Shown here piece by piece: positions 11,997 to 23,588 of a stretch of 64,000 nt of DNA. The stretch comes from Adiantum capillus-veneris (Eukaryota > Streptophyta > Polypodiopsida > Polypodiales > Pteridaceae). The DNA is taken from contig CM043966.1 in the NCBI GenBank assembly GCA_014529385.2, positions 44,340,537 to 44,404,536 of the forward strand. The letters run 5' to 3'. The notes beneath the pieces are model-generated. The model did no database searches. It saw only the letters and a program-made list of their open reading frames with translations, and was not told the origin of the DNA. The translations under genes were made by a program, and so were the position numbers. Position 1 is the stretch's first letter. Each line of letters starts with the position of its first letter.

Positions 11997-13747
11997 TGTC
12001 AAAGAGTTGGCGGTCTTGCCAGGAAGGCACCCGGCCTCTAGTTGTGAGGGTTTGTGGGGAGACTGTGTAGCTTTTCACTTAAGCAAGCTTAGTGTTTGTA
12101 GCAAATACATTGTGTGTAGCCATTGGAATCTCACACGCAGACACACACATACGCACACATACGCACACGTGAAACCCTCTGAACAAAACAAAGATGAAAA
12201 CATCCAGTCTTTGATCGTATCTAATCAAAGGTAAGATGAAAGGGTTCACTGATGCATTTATAACAGCAAGGCATTGTGCTCCAAATAGACCGCGAATGGT
12301 TCTTTGAAACTGTAACTTACTGCTTACAAAGATGTAGATTTTTTGCCTAGCGATAGGAGTGAGCCGTGTGTACAAGTCTTCTTGGTTCATAGTAATATTA
12401 AGAAAGCAAGACTCAAAACCTAGAGGAGAATAAATATGTGCACATCAAAAGAATTAGAGTAGTCTAGTAGTGGCAAAATAAGAGGACGTAGAGAAAGAAG
12501 AATTTCTTGCAGTCTTTCCGGCCCAAAGAGTAACACAATTCTCTGTCGGAAGTGGATTTTACGGCTAATACAAACGTTAATTCTAATATGTTGCACGAAG
12601 TGAAAGGGTTGAAAAGTTACACCATCAGGGTTATTCATCTAAGAAAGCTTAGAAAGCAGTCAAACAATGGAGGAAAGAGACAAGAGAGACAATCAACACA
12701 TAAAGACCCACACAAGCTTAATCCAAAGAAGTGAAGCACACCTCAAGACATTGTGGTATTGTATCCAACTTGATGAAGTAGATGATGTGTAGTAGTCCCC
12801 AACACCGTTTGCAAGCCACGTACCAACAATGCGTCTTTATTGATGAAAGAGGGTTACATAGAGTGTATGAGCATTACAAGTGAGGAGATAGAAGGCTTGA
12901 GGCATGAAGTAGCAAGCTCAAGATGTGTTGGGCTGAAATTGAGAAAAAGTTTTCCTCAAGGAGATGGCTAGGAGGTTGGGTGATGGCTTGATAGAGTGGC
13001 TTGATTATGGGGATTGCTTGAGCGCTTGGTTGCTTGACGGTTTGCTTGATGCCCAAGTGAGGAGCAAGAGGCTCTATTTATAGGTGAGGTTGCCTCTTGA
13101 AGAAGATATTTGCTTAGAAATATCTAAGGGATTTGTGTGACAAGTGTCTCCCTTTTTCAAAAATATCTTGAAATTATCTTCAAAGTTTCTAGATCTTCTC
13201 TTCAAGAAATATCTAGAGGTTCTTCTAGATCTTTCTCTTCAAGAAAAATCTAGAGGTTCTTCTAGATTATTCTCCAAATATCTTCTCCTTGCCGCCATAA
13301 GCCTCCAAGAGTAGCTTTGAAAAATTGAGAGAGAGCTTGGCATACATCATGGATGACATTAAACAAACTCGTAACCACTTTTCTAAGGGATTTTTCTAGG
13401 TCCATAATCACTCCAAAGTGCACCTACTATGTGTAGAATGACACCTCATGGGGTATACTATGACTAAGGCCACTTTTGGCCATGCTATACATGTCATATC
13501 CCACCTAGGATGCCTACTAGATAGGAGGTATGTTTTATAGGCTCATTTCATCATGGCTTCAAAAAGAGGTTCACAAAGAAGCCCGGGATCGAAGCCCATT
13601 CCCAACAAGAGTGACACATCCGACTTTGACTAGCTTTTTGCATGCTAAATGGAAAATGCATATACTTATGAACACTTAAGGTGTACACATAAAATCCATA
13701 ATATTGTAGGGCTTAGCTTCCGTTCCCACCATGCACGTGCCACGACA
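11997..13747 (-). repeat. Element C 3' LTR
   Basis: Direct repeat of 19717-21463. Boundaries are set by TG at 11997 and CACGACA ending at 13747; beyond these points the two copies diverge. It differs from the other copy by a longer ACACATACGC-type run near 12150 and a 4-base gap near 13740. Open stretches inside (such as 12390-12079 minus) are present in both LTRs and show no domain, so I do not call genes in it. Confidence 0.9.
13074..13083 (-). promoter_or_regulatory. TATA box in element C 3' LTR
   Basis: The minus strand reads CTATAAATAG followed by AGCC, a very good plant TATA box, about 670 bases inside the LTR in the direction of element transcription. The same box is at 20786-20795 in the other LTR. 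In the 3' copy it would drive transcription out of the element, toward 12 kb. Confidence 0.6.
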
Positions 13748-14330
13748 CAACATCCACCCCCTCTAAACCTTCACATGCTTCGGTATGTGCCACAACCAAT
13801 GTTTGCAGGTTCGACTCTCTTGGAGTTTCTTCTTCTTCATCTTCACTGGGTGATTCCAAGCCTTTATTCTCGCTTACTTGATCAACCGGATGACTATCCT
13901 CTCTTCTTTTGAATACCTTGATTCTCTTTCCTGCAATGGGTATCTTTATCTCTGTTCTATCCAATTGAGCCAGGGTGTAAGTGGCATTGTCATGTACGTA
14001 CTTGACTATATACGATCCAAACCATCTTTTCGAAACCTTTCACATGATAGTATGCTGGTTATCAAGACTACTGTCATACACTAAAACCCAATCTCCTTGA
14101 TTAATTACCTTCCTTCTTAGCCTGTTTTGTCTATCAAAGTAGTTCTTGCTTTTCAACCTAGCATGCTTCAATATTTCTTTTGTAACCTCAATGTCTTCAG
14201 GCCTTCTTTCTAGCTGTCTTATATGCAAGGCAAGGAGCTCTTCTCTGCTAAGCCCATCTTGCCGAGGTAGCACATTCCATGTGGGAATGGTTTCTTCAAT
14301 GGGCATTATAGGCCTTTGACCATACATCAA
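13713..14330 (-). pseudogene. Element C integrase C-terminal region
   Basis: Two overlapping minus-strand stretches (14330-14040 and 13964-13713) follow the integrase core. The first has MMYGQRPIMPIEETIPTW, the conserved block after the core, and INQGDWVLVYDSSLD, the basic C-terminal domain that binds DNA. The second is Glu-rich and ends in the polypurine tract and LTR. No chromodomain is evident. A frame break lies near 14,000-14,040. Confidence 0.7.
13748..13768 (-). other. Element C polypurine tract
   Basis: The minus strand just before the 3' LTR contains AGAGGGGGTGGA, a purine-rich tract of the type that primes plus-strand DNA synthesis. It sits within about 6 bases of the LTR start (TGTCGTG). 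Position and composition support the role. Confidence 0.6.
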
Positions 14331-14720
14331 TTCTGCAGGTATGTAGCCTTACTGAGCTGTGTGTCGTGCGATGATCCCATAGAGCATATGGCAATAGTTT
14401 TGGCCACTCACTAATTCTCCCTTCACAAGCTTTACCCAAGGCTTTGATGATTGGCGGATGCCCTCTTTCACTTTTGCCGTTGCCTTCCGGATTGTAAGCG
14501 GTGGTAAGGGAAAGCTTGATTCCTATCCTGGAAAAGAATTCCCTTGCTTCCTTGGCATCCAACTCTCCTCTATCTATCTTTTGTCTTTCCCACACAACCA
14601 TAGAGGCATATTACATCTTCAAGGAGAAATTTACATACTGCCTCTGTAGTCTTTGTCCTTAAAGCTCGCCCTTCAACTTGATTAGTCAAGTCTTCTCTTG
14701 CAAGAACCAAGTACCTCATC
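14296..14720 (-). pseudogene. Element C integrase catalytic core
   Basis: The minus strand reads VLAREDLTNQVEGRAL (first catalytic Asp region), then DRGELDAKEAREFF and TTAYNPEGNGKSERGH with the catalytic Glu. The residues of the D-D-E triad are all recognisable. A stop separates the first part (about 14,720-14,600) from the second (14,601-14,296). The core joins element DNA to the target. Confidence 0.75.
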
Positions 14721-15994
14721 TACCAGAGTCCTAAAGGCATGGTGACTAGATCCACAACCCATTTATAGTGCATGGCTAGTGGATATGTAGGGTGCAATCC
14801 ATCACGATGTCGGACATTTGAATACATTTGACATGTTACACATGATTCCACAAAGTGGGATACATCCTTGTACATACCTTTGCACCAATACCTTTCCTTT
14901 AGCTTTGAAAAGGTTGCCCACACACCATGGTGTCCAGCCCATAGGTTCTCATGAAACTCCTGCATGAGCTTTACCTGACTCTGTTTGTTACATACTACCC
15001 TTTGTGGTATAGCACCCTTTTGTTTTGGATGTTTCCATAAGTAACCATCCTGCAGAAAGTACCCATATGCTTTTCTGCGTATCCTCTTAAACTCATGCTC
15101 AGACCAATCACCCTGTTTTGTTAAAGTACTCAAATAACGACCAATAAGCAACCAATCTCCTTCATACCCATCTTCTAAAAACAACTCAAGTGCACTAGGT
15201 GCGCCAACATCATTATGCTCAACATGATTAATGGAGTAGAACTTTGTGCCTACATCTTCACTATCATCTACCATGTCTTGCTCATCCTCATACCTTGCCC
15301 TTGACAACATATCTGCTATCGGGTTGTCTTTTCCTGAAATATGCTTGAACTCAGGATTCAAGGACTTAATGTAGGCAATCCATCTTAGCATGGCAATGTC
15401 TGGTGTTGAGCAGCTTGTAATCATTCCAAGGAGTGACAGCAGACAAGCTGTTTCCACAACCACATATGCTCCAATCAAGTACTCCTTTTCACACCTTAGT
15501 GCTGTAACCATGCCCCACAACTCCTGTTTTACCTGTGGGTAGTTCCTTTGTCGAGTACTTAGAACCTTGGCTCCAAACCTTACCACATACCTATGTCCCT
15601 CTTCGTCATCCTTTCCTATTGCCCATCCAATTTCTATCGGAATCGTATCCACTGTCACTATTACTAGGTTTCCACACTCATAGTTTACCTTTCTTAAAGT
15701 TGGTGCTTGTTGTAGCAAATCCTTTAGCTTTCTTATAGCCCTTGCTTGTGCGTCTCCCCAATGAAACTTTTGGTTTTTCCTTAACAACAACTGATACAAA
15801 GGATTTGCTACATGTGCATAATGTGGAATCCATATAACATAAAACACACATGCACGAAGAAATCTGCGAACTTCACTCACAGATATGCATACCTCCTTCA
15901 TCTTTTGAATAGAATCAATTTTTACTGGAAAAGGTCGTCTCCCATTGGGGCCACACATGTGGCCAACAATCAACACCTCCTTCACTCCAAACAC
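14720..15994 (-). pseudogene. Element C RT end, RNase H and H2C2 domain
   Basis: This 424-codon stretch is the longest open frame of element C. It starts in the RT connection (FGVKEVLIVGHMCGPNGRRPFPVKIDSIQKM), passes through RNase H (VTVDTIPIEIGWAIG, YPQVKQELWGMVTALR, HISGKDNPIADMLSR) and ends in a zinc module (HENLWAGHHGVW...YWCKGMY...ESCVTCQ) and WVVDLVTMPLG. RNase H residues are partly conserved. The ATG at its start is internal to RT, so this is not a separate gene but part of a broken polyprotein. Confidence 0.8.
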
Positions 15995-16003
15995 ATACTT
16001 TTG

Positions 16004-16842
16004 TCATGAGAGGGTAAGGTTCACCTCTTCTAGTCTGGATAGGATCTTGTCACAATCGTCTATGTGTTGTGCCACAAAGTTGCGGCACTCCTTGGAATCC
16101 AAAGATTCATCTTTATTACTTTCTTCACATCCTTTGATAGGAACGTCATCAAGAAAGGGCATAGTTACTCGGGGAATAAAGTCACGTAAGACCTTATTCA
16201 TACCATTCATCATATGTGCAACCGAATTGGTTGTTCCCTGTGGTAAGGTATACATCCTCACCAAACCCAAAGGTGTCCTCATGGTAGTCAGATCCCTGCT
16301 TTCCATTGCTAGTCGGAATTGATCATACCTTGAGTACAAATCTCCTATAGAATATATTGCCCTTCCTGCAAATGCTTCTGCAAACTCATCCACAATTGGC
16401 CATGTACCCATATTCCTGATTGTGACTTTATTGAGACCGGCTGCATATCTTGGATGAAGTACAAAGCTCCATTCTTCTTTGGTATTGTGAACCACCTGTT
16501 TGAGTATGGAGCGCATGAAGGCTCCAAAATACCCATCTTGATCTTCTCATTTAGTAGCTCAATTAACTTTGTTAAGTGAGCCTTTGGAACTGGTATTGGC
16601 CGTAAGTTCCAAGGTACATGAGGGATGGTAAAGATCACCATAGGAGCAACAATGGTAGGATCTACACATCCTATCTCATGTGGCTCAAATGCAAATGCTT
16701 TTCCATGTTTAGAGAGCATCTCTTCAAAACATTCCCTTTCAACCTGTGTCAAGGAGTCCTCATTCCCACTATTCAATTGCTTTAGAGACTCCTTTGTAAA
16801 CCTGTGTCCAATCCCTTTTGGATCTCTGAGACTAGGTTGCAA
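16004..16842 (-). pseudogene. Element C reverse transcriptase
   Basis: Two overlapping minus-strand stretches (16842-16345 and 16516-16004) make up RT fingers and palm. Visible blocks: HVPWNLRPIPVPKAHLTKLI, GILEPSCAPYSNRWFTIPKK, IYSIGDLYSRYDQFRL, MRTPLGLVRMYTLPQGTTNS and the active site FLDD in MPFLDDVPIKG. This is the only RT in the window that keeps both catalytic Asp. A frameshift occurs near 16,345-16,516. Confidence 0.85.
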
Positions 16843-16860
16843 AGAAGCCTGTTCTAGCTT

Positions 16861-17196
16861 TTACTTGCAGTCCTTTGGCAAAGGAAGTGCCATTGGTTTT
16901 ACCTTCTTTTCCACAGTCTCGTACTTAGTGTCCACTTTTACTTCATGGTTTTGCTTTCTGTCCTCCTGTTCCTTTTGAAATGCCTCAACCACATTGTACA
17001 TTTCAAGTGAGCACACTTTCACTATCTCATTTTGGTCATGCGAAGGATAATCTACTATAGACTGCAGATCCTGTAATGTGTCCACAAAAGAAAATTCCTC
17101 AAACATACCGGTTATGTTTTCATTGTTACCTAGCAGACCATGCTCTTTCCACTCCTTTTGTAGACTATGTATATGTTTGCGAGAACCTCGACTCAA
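16861..17196 (-). pseudogene. Element C protease-RT spacer
   Basis: A 111-codon charged stretch between protease and RT, rich in Lys and Glu, with FVDTLQDLQSIVDYPSHDQNEIVKV in its centre. I recognise no catalytic domain. It is likely the linker between protease and RT of the polyprotein. Confidence 0.5.
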
Positions 17197-17321
17197 GTTC
17201 TCACATTTTAGAAAAGAGACATATCCATATTCTGTTAGACCTATAAAACCTGTACAGAAATCCTCCTTATGTGAGAACCTTTCCCTTTTTGTACCATCGT
17301 AATCCTGCTCTACAATGGTAC

Positions 17322-17794
17322 CTAGCCAAAACCCATTCTCTCTCGATGATCATAAAACTCTGTACTCAACCTGGGCAATGGGCGCTCTGGGAGGCTGTCA
17401 CAATTTCTTTCATGATTCAAACTGATAGTGAGAAATTGAACATCACGTTTTCCATATTTACTTCTTATCCTAGCATAAGCAGAACCATCATCCATTACCT
17501 TTGTTTCCATTCTAACCCCTACAATGTAGGGTTGTCCAAGGATGAGATCATAAGAAGATGTGTCCTGTACAAAGAAATTCTGCTCTTCCTTTACATCTCC
17601 AAAGTTACATTCACACTTGGACAAGTTGCATATAACTCACCTGATGAATTATTTGCTACCTTAACCATCCATCCATGATCTGTGTCCATTGGTAATTTGC
17701 ACTTGTTGAATAAGCTCTTTGACATTATGTTTATTTCTGAACCATGGTCAATTAAGCCAACAAATGGCTCTTCAAGATCACCCACCTTGACCAT
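17322..17794 (-). pseudogene. Element C retropepsin
   Basis: Two minus-strand stretches (17794-17591 and 17624-17322). The first carries LIDHGSEINIMSKSLF, the active-site loop in the D-H-G-S-E form used by some plant gypsy families, and the second YDLILGQPYIVGVRM, the ILGxP block near the C-terminal helix. A frameshift near 17,600 separates them. It would process Gag-Pol. Confidence 0.75.
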
Positions 17795-17959
17795 AATCTC
17801 TGTCGTAGCTCTTGCCTAATCATTCCTGGAAAAGTGACTTCTTGGAATGGCTTCATACTCCTCATCTCCATTTGGAAACTGTACTTGCTTTGTTCTTCTA
17901 GAAGAATGGCAGCACCCTATGACATCCTCATCATGCTCTCTGTCTTCCACCTGTATTAC

Positions 17960-18406
17960 CTATGTCTTTAAGCTTTCTCCTTCGGATTGCGGGCGAGTGG
18001 TGTCAACAAGAGTTTGCCTCTTTCTCTTGATGATATCAATGATCTCCTCGTGAAACTCGCGCTTGGCTATGCCAAGGACTTCTCCCAAGGTAAACTCTAT
18101 TTTGCTATTCAAAATTCTTTCTTCTAGAAATTTCTTTAAGTTTGTAGCAGCCTCAATATCAGATTGTAGCTTATAAGTTGGAGTTTTAGGATTACCTTTT
18201 GATGAATCCTTTTTCCTCCCAGTTGTACTTTCTTCCATAGTTACTTCAGGTGGGGGTGCTTCTTGTGTTGGAGGCGCTTGAGGAGGTAATTCTTTTTGAT
18301 GGTCCTTCGTCACCACTCTCTCGCCTGTGCTTTTCTTCCACAAAAACTTCATTGTTTTGAAATTTTGCAATATAGGCATGCACTGACAAGGAGTCCACAG
18401 GATCAT
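17960..18406 (-). pseudogene. Element C Gag-protease linker
   Basis: A 148-codon stretch rich in Pro, Thr, Lys and Glu at its start, then EAATNLKKFLEERILNSKIEFTLGEVLGIAKREFHEEIIDIIKRKRQ, a helical segment commonly found just before the protease in plant gypsy elements. No enzymatic motif is present. It is in the correct place between the zinc knuckle and protease. Confidence 0.6.
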
Positions 18407-18410
18407 TCCA

Positions 18411-19649
18411 TCATGTTTCTAGACGAATACAGTCACCTGCTTCATGTACGACTTCTCTTGTAAGCTTTCCTTTCCTTGCTAGCTCCATAGCACTTGGCCA
18501 CAGCTTACCATTTTCTTCAAAACTCCTTAATGGTTCAATCTTGACTGTATAAGTAGATGCCTCAGATGCAGAGATGGCATGGGTAGTGGCCATATCCTCT
18601 ACCAGACTCTGCATTCCTCCTTTCCCAAAGTTAGTCCTTAAGGGTAAACCTGTCTCCCTTAAGTGAATCTTCCCATCCTTGAAGAAGACAAGATCTTTTC
18701 TCAAAGCTTCACTGAAGCTGTCACACTCTCTCCTAGCATGCTCTGTGCTGTCACACCATATGCATCTATGAACAAAACCTTCTTTAGGTTGTTGTTTTTG
18801 CCTTGAAGATGGTGCCAATAATTGCCCCTTCTCTTCAAGCTTTGTAAGTTTTACTTTTAAATCCCTCATACCTTTCACAAGCTCATCTACTATAGCGTCA
18901 TCAACTTTTGGGAGTATAAAGGAAGAAGGCTTTACCATCTTTTCAGAAGCTGCGGAGGTAGATGGTGCACTACTAACAACCATCTTATCCCGTCTCCTTT
19001 GGCGCTTGGCAAGTAATGAAATAGCAGCTTCAACTTCGTTCCAATCTGTCTTCAGTCCCTGCTCATCATTTGTCCTCAAGAAGTAGCTCCAACTGATCCT
19101 GGAGCTCCTTTCCTGTTGCTTGTAGGAAGAGCTCTGTCTTTTTTGAGTCAAGTGTGGCCTTCTCTGTCCTTGTGAGTTGAGCATATCGTCACTCAAACTC
19201 CTCGAGTAGCTCTGTTGGAGAGAGCCCCTCCTTCGGCTTGGCTACCCAATCCAGGAAAGTTCTCTTTGTTTCTCTCTCAGAGTCTTCCATGAAATATTCC
19301 TCCTTCATTGCTAGCTTGAACTCCTCTCAATTTCTTCCATGCTCATTCCTGACTCCTCTCACATGCTCTCTAATCTCGGGAGTCACAATAAGATCAAAGC
19401 TTTGGAGCATCTCATCTTCTGGCACACGATGCAACTCCATCTCCTTTATAAGCCACGAAGATACTTTGTCACATCTTTCCCATTAAACTGATCCATTTTG
19501 TGCACCACTGCTTGAATAGCTTTGGTTGCTGAAACTTCTCGTCTTTTTGTAGCATTCTGTTGTTGCATAAACAAGGCAAATGCTTGAAAAATTTGCATTG
19601 TAGCGGGATCAAAAGGCATACCTTGCTACTGCGGATGATGATCACCCAT
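18411..19649 (-). pseudogene. Element C Gag
   Basis: The minus-strand ATG at 19649, 45 bases after the PBS, opens a Gag that is interrupted soon after. Visible order: QIFQAFALFMQQQ, MDQFNGKDVTKYLRG, KEEYFMEDSERETKRTFLDWV, then the intact 261-codon stretch from 19196 with TDWNEVEAAISLLAKRQRRRDK and a zinc knuckle CIWCDSTEHARREC (C-x2-C-x4-H-x4-C). Several stops occur between 19,640 and 19,200. The style of this Gag is one I associate with non-seed plant gypsy elements, from memory only. Confidence 0.75.
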
Positions 19650-19693
19650 GGTTGAAGTAGCTTGCAGATCCCCACTAACTCACCCTGACAAAC

Positions 19694-19711
19694 TTCACGT
19701 CGGGTTCACCA
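19694..19711 (-). other. Element C primer binding site
   Basis: The minus strand reads TGGTGAACCCGACGTGAA starting 5 bases from the right LTR. It begins with TGG as expected for pairing to a tRNA 3'-CCA end, and the plus strand reads as a plausible tRNA 3' end (T-arm with C61, acceptor stem, CCA). I cannot name the tRNA. Confidence 0.65.
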
Positions 19712-19716
19712 AAAAG

Positions 19717-21463
19717 TGTATCAAAGAGTTGGCGGTCTTGCCAAGAAGGCGTCGGGCCTCTAGCTGTGAGGGTTTGTGGGGAGACTGTGTAGCTTTTCAC
19801 TTAAGCAAGCTTAGTGTTTGTAGCAAATACATTGTGTGTAGCCATTGGAATCTCACACGCAGACACACACATACGCACACGTGAAACCCTCTGAACAAAA
19901 CAAAGATGAAAACATCCAGTCTTTGATCGTATCTAATCAAAGGTAAGATGAAAGGGTTCACTGATGCATTTATAACAGCAAGGCGTTGTGCTCCAAATAG
20001 ACCGCGAATGGTTCTTTGAAACTGTAACTTACTGCTTACAAAGATGTAGATTTTTTGCCTAGCGATAGGAGTGATCCGTGTGTACAAGTCTTCTTGGTTC
20101 ATAGTAATATTAAGAAAGCAAGACTCAAAACCTAGAGGAGAATAAATATGTGCACATCGAAAGAATTAGAGTAGTCTAGTAGTTGCAAAATAAGAGGACG
20201 TGGAGAAAGAAGAATTTCTTGCAGTCTTTCCGGCCCAAAGAGTAACACAATTCTCTGTCGGAAGTGGATTTTATGGCTAATACAAACGTTAATTCTAATA
20301 TGTTGCACGAAGTGAAAGGGTTGAAAAGTTACACCATCAGGGTTATTCATCTAAGAAAGCTTAGAAAGCAGTCAAACAATGGAGGAAAGAGACAAGAGAG
20401 ACAATCAACACATAAAGACCCACACAAGCTTAATCCAAAGAAGTGAAGCACACCTCAAGACATTGTGGTATTGTATCCAACTTGATGAAGTAGATGATGT
20501 GTAGTAGTCCCCAACACCGTTTGCAAGCCACGTACCAACAATGCGTCTTTATTGATGAAAGAGGGTTACATAGAGTGTATGAGCATTACAAGTGAGGAGA
20601 TAGAAGGCTTGATGCATGAAGTAGCAAGCTCAAGATGTGTTGGGTTGAAATTGAGAAAAAGTTTTCCTCAAGGAGATGGCTAGGAGGTTGGGTGATGGCT
20701 TGATAGAGTGGCTTGATTATGGGGATTGCTTGAGCGCTTGGTTGCTTGACGGTTTGCTTGATGCCCAAGTGAGGAGCAAGAAGCTCTATTTATAGGTGAG
20801 GTTGCCTCTTGGAGAAGATATTTGCTTAGAAATATCTAAGGGATTTGTGTGACAAGTGTCTCCCTTTTCAAAAATATCTTGAAATTATCTTCAAAGTTTC
20901 TAGATCTTCTCTTCAAGAAATATCTAGAGGTTCTTCTAGATCTTTCTCTTCAAGAAAAATCTAGAGGTTCTTCTAGATTTTTCTCCAAATATCTTCTCCT
21001 TGCCGCCATAAGCCTCCAAGAGTAGCTTTGAAAAATTGAGAGAGAGCTTGGCATACATCATGGATGACATTAAACAAACTCGTAACCACTTTTCTAAGGG
21101 ATTTTTCTAGGTCCATAATCACTCCAAAGTGCACCTACTATGTGTAGAATGACACCTCATGGGGTATACTATGACTAAGGCCACTTTTGGCCATGCTATA
21201 CATGTCATATCCCACCTAGGATGCCTACTAGATAGGAGGTATGTTATATAGGCTCATTTCATCATGGCTTCAAAAAGAGATTCACAAAGAAGCCCGGGAT
21301 CGAAGCCCATTCCCAACAAGAGTGACACATCCGACTTTGACTAGCTTTTTGCATGCTAAATGGAAAATGCATATACTTATGAACACTTAAGGTGTACACA
21401 TAAAATCCATAATATTGTAGGGCTTAGCTTCCGTTCCCACCATGCACGTGCCATGGCACGACA
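19717..21463 (-). repeat. Element C 5' LTR
   Basis: Direct repeat of 11997-13747, bounded by TGTA at 19717 and CACGACA at 21463. It contains the TATA box at 20786-20795 (minus strand) about 670 bases into the LTR, so element transcription would start near 20,760 and run left through the PBS and gag. Confidence 0.9.
20786..20795 (-). promoter_or_regulatory. TATA box in element C 5' LTR
   Basis: Minus strand CTATAAATAG, identical to the box in the 3' LTR. It lies upstream of gag at a normal distance and is the likely promoter of element C. Confidence 0.65.
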
Positions 21464-21479
21464 TCGGGATATTAAGAAA

Positions 21480-22060
21480 AGGAATGAAGTTAACTTTAAG
21501 CCTCACATGCCACACTTAAAGTAGCAAGTGGACATGCTCAAACTTAGCGCAAGGCACTAGCACATGGATGTGAGGCTCAAACGTAAGTTGACGTTCTACT
21601 TGTTGTTGATATGTAGGCTACTAAGATGAGAGTTGAGCCTAAATGCCTCACGTTCCTTACCTAAACTAGCAAGTGGGTATGCTGCTCAAACTTAGCTCGA
21701 GACACACATGCTAGTTATTATTAGTTCCATTTGAAAATGAGGCACTAGCACATGCATGTGTCTCAAATTCAAGTTTTCTCCTCACTTGTTGGTGGATCTA
21801 CTTAGTATGCCTCAAATGCCTCTCATGAACTAGCAAATGAGCATGAGGCTTGTACATATTTCTAGATGCACATGCAAGTCTTGCTTGGTGTCATATAGGA
21901 ATAAGACATTGTCACATGAATGGGAGGGTCAAACTTATGTTCAATCCTTACTTGTTGGTCCTGCTTAGGACACTAAGTTGAAAATAGGATGTATAATCTT
22001 GAGCCACACTTGCCTCACACATGCAAGTCCTTATTAGTGACTAGAGCCTTACATCATAAA
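21480..22060. repeat. Degenerate tandem repeat, roughly 150-200 base period
   Basis: Phrases recur in the same order: CTAGCACATG then a T/G-rich word, CTCAAACTTA or a variant, TTACTTGTTGGT or CACTTGTTGGTGG, and GCCTCA...TGCCTCAC. I count about four poorly conserved units. The core word GCTCAAACKTAAGTT resembles the palindromic core of the satellite at 28.65-32.3 kb, so the two may be related. Confidence 0.5.
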
Positions 22061-23588
22061 CTTAACCGTATCACATATACATAGACTCAACACAAATCCA
22101 TATTGTTGTATTTGTGTATATACAATGAAAATTCTAGAAGTATGGGTTAAAATTGTTGATATGGAAGATTTACCTCTTTATGAATAGCACTTTCACCAGA
22201 AATTGTGCTAAGTAAAATAGTTTAATGCCAACAAAACCAAGACAATTTAAAAAAAACGATACTAGAGTCAAAATCACATCAAGGATTATAGTGTTAAGAA
22301 ACACTAGGATCACAAAAAAAAATAAAAAAAATGGACTTGTTCACAAGCACTCACTAAATAATTTTTCATATCGAGGGAATCTCAAATGAGGATGATGTTC
22401 AAAAATACTTCTCCTCAGAATGTGAATATATTGTTTTCCTCACAAAGTTTTCTAGCTATTCCCTTGATTGATTACATAATTTTTGAAAAATCAAGTATGC
22501 CCATGCATATTCATTATTATGTGCAGGTAGACAACATCTCTTTATTCACAAACATGGTAACTCTCTCTTATAGAGAGAATGAGCATGCTTACTAATCCAA
22601 CTGCATAATGTGTAAATTTAGGCTTGTTCCATAATAATACTTTCACGAGTATGGTACCTTTGATTACGTTGAATATCTTAAACAATAATTGAGAGAAATA
22701 AAAGAGTCATTATCAATAATAAGCAAACAAAAGCGAGATATGGATCCCAAATTAAAAAAAACCAGTTGTCATGCCCTAGATTGTGGAGGGTGTCTCTTTA
22801 ATAGAAAAGGTACGAACTCTCTCTTATGAAGCGCATAAGCATGCTTGACTTTTACACTAAACACCAAAATATGAAGGATATTTCCATCAAGAATTTGCAA
22901 GTGGTACCCTCTGTTTATGTTCGATAGGTTTAATATGAATACAAATGCTAGGATTGTCTCTTGATGATGCACACAAGCATGTTGGGTTTTGGGAGAGAGT
23001 AAGATGTATTATGAGATAGTTCCATGAGGCGGTCACTGTTTGTTTGTATGGAATGTATCCTATGGTCTTCACAATGTGTTACTTGAATGCATCTGCATCT
23101 ACTTACACAATTAGCAATGAACCTTATCTTGTTTGTTATTCACATGGCTTATCTTCACAAGGTTAGCATCTATCTATAAGATAGGATCCATTTTTAGAAA
23201 AAATCCCAAACATCACATGACAAGAAACTAATTGACTTCATTTAAATCTAGGCCATAATCTTGGATGCTAGTCTAATGCAATTATCACATGCTTTTCATG
23301 AAATTGAACCAAGTAAAATCATTGAATTTCTTCTCTCTATCTAAACCAAAGCCTATAAATAAAATGCCAATTGGACTTATTCTCCTTATATTATTAAACA
23401 AAAAATCGCAGACAATCCCATCCTATGATTAAAGTAAAATAACAATTGGACTTATTCTTGTCCTATTATTAAACTTAAAATCCAAAATATTATCTTTTTT
23501 TATTCTTTCAAACTAATTTTTAAGATAACACAAGCTGCAAATTTTTAGATATGGGCCTATCCTTCTCATGACAATAATAAATATCTAA
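22061..23588. other. AT-rich stretch without recognised genes
   Basis: I see only short open stretches of 60-70 codons without domains, A-rich runs near 22,310-22,330, and no clear repeat structure or RNA gene. It separates the tandem repeats from element D. Confidence 0.5.

Larger units (their letters stand above)
11997..21463 (-). mobile_element. Element C: Ty3/gypsy LTR retrotransposon, minus strand
   Basis: Two near-identical direct repeats of about 1.75 kb bound a minus-strand gag-pol with gypsy order (gag, protease, RT, RNase H, H2C2, integrase). A PBS lies just inside the right LTR and a purine tract just inside the left one, so transcription runs right to left. The LTRs differ by few substitutions and small indels by eye, suggesting a fairly recent insertion, yet the coding part has several stops and frameshifts. 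The flanking 5-mers (TGCAG left, TCGGG right) are not a target duplication. Confidence 0.9.

Noticed and set aside
12079-12390. About 100-codon minus-strand frame in the element C LTR (and its twin at 19797-20102)
   Set aside because: Present in both LTRs because the LTRs are repeats; no domain, and the frame overlaps a simple-repeat-rich area.
22386-23072. Several 60-70 codon frames in AT-rich sequence
   Set aside because: No domains, no splice signals that extend them, and lengths expected by chance.
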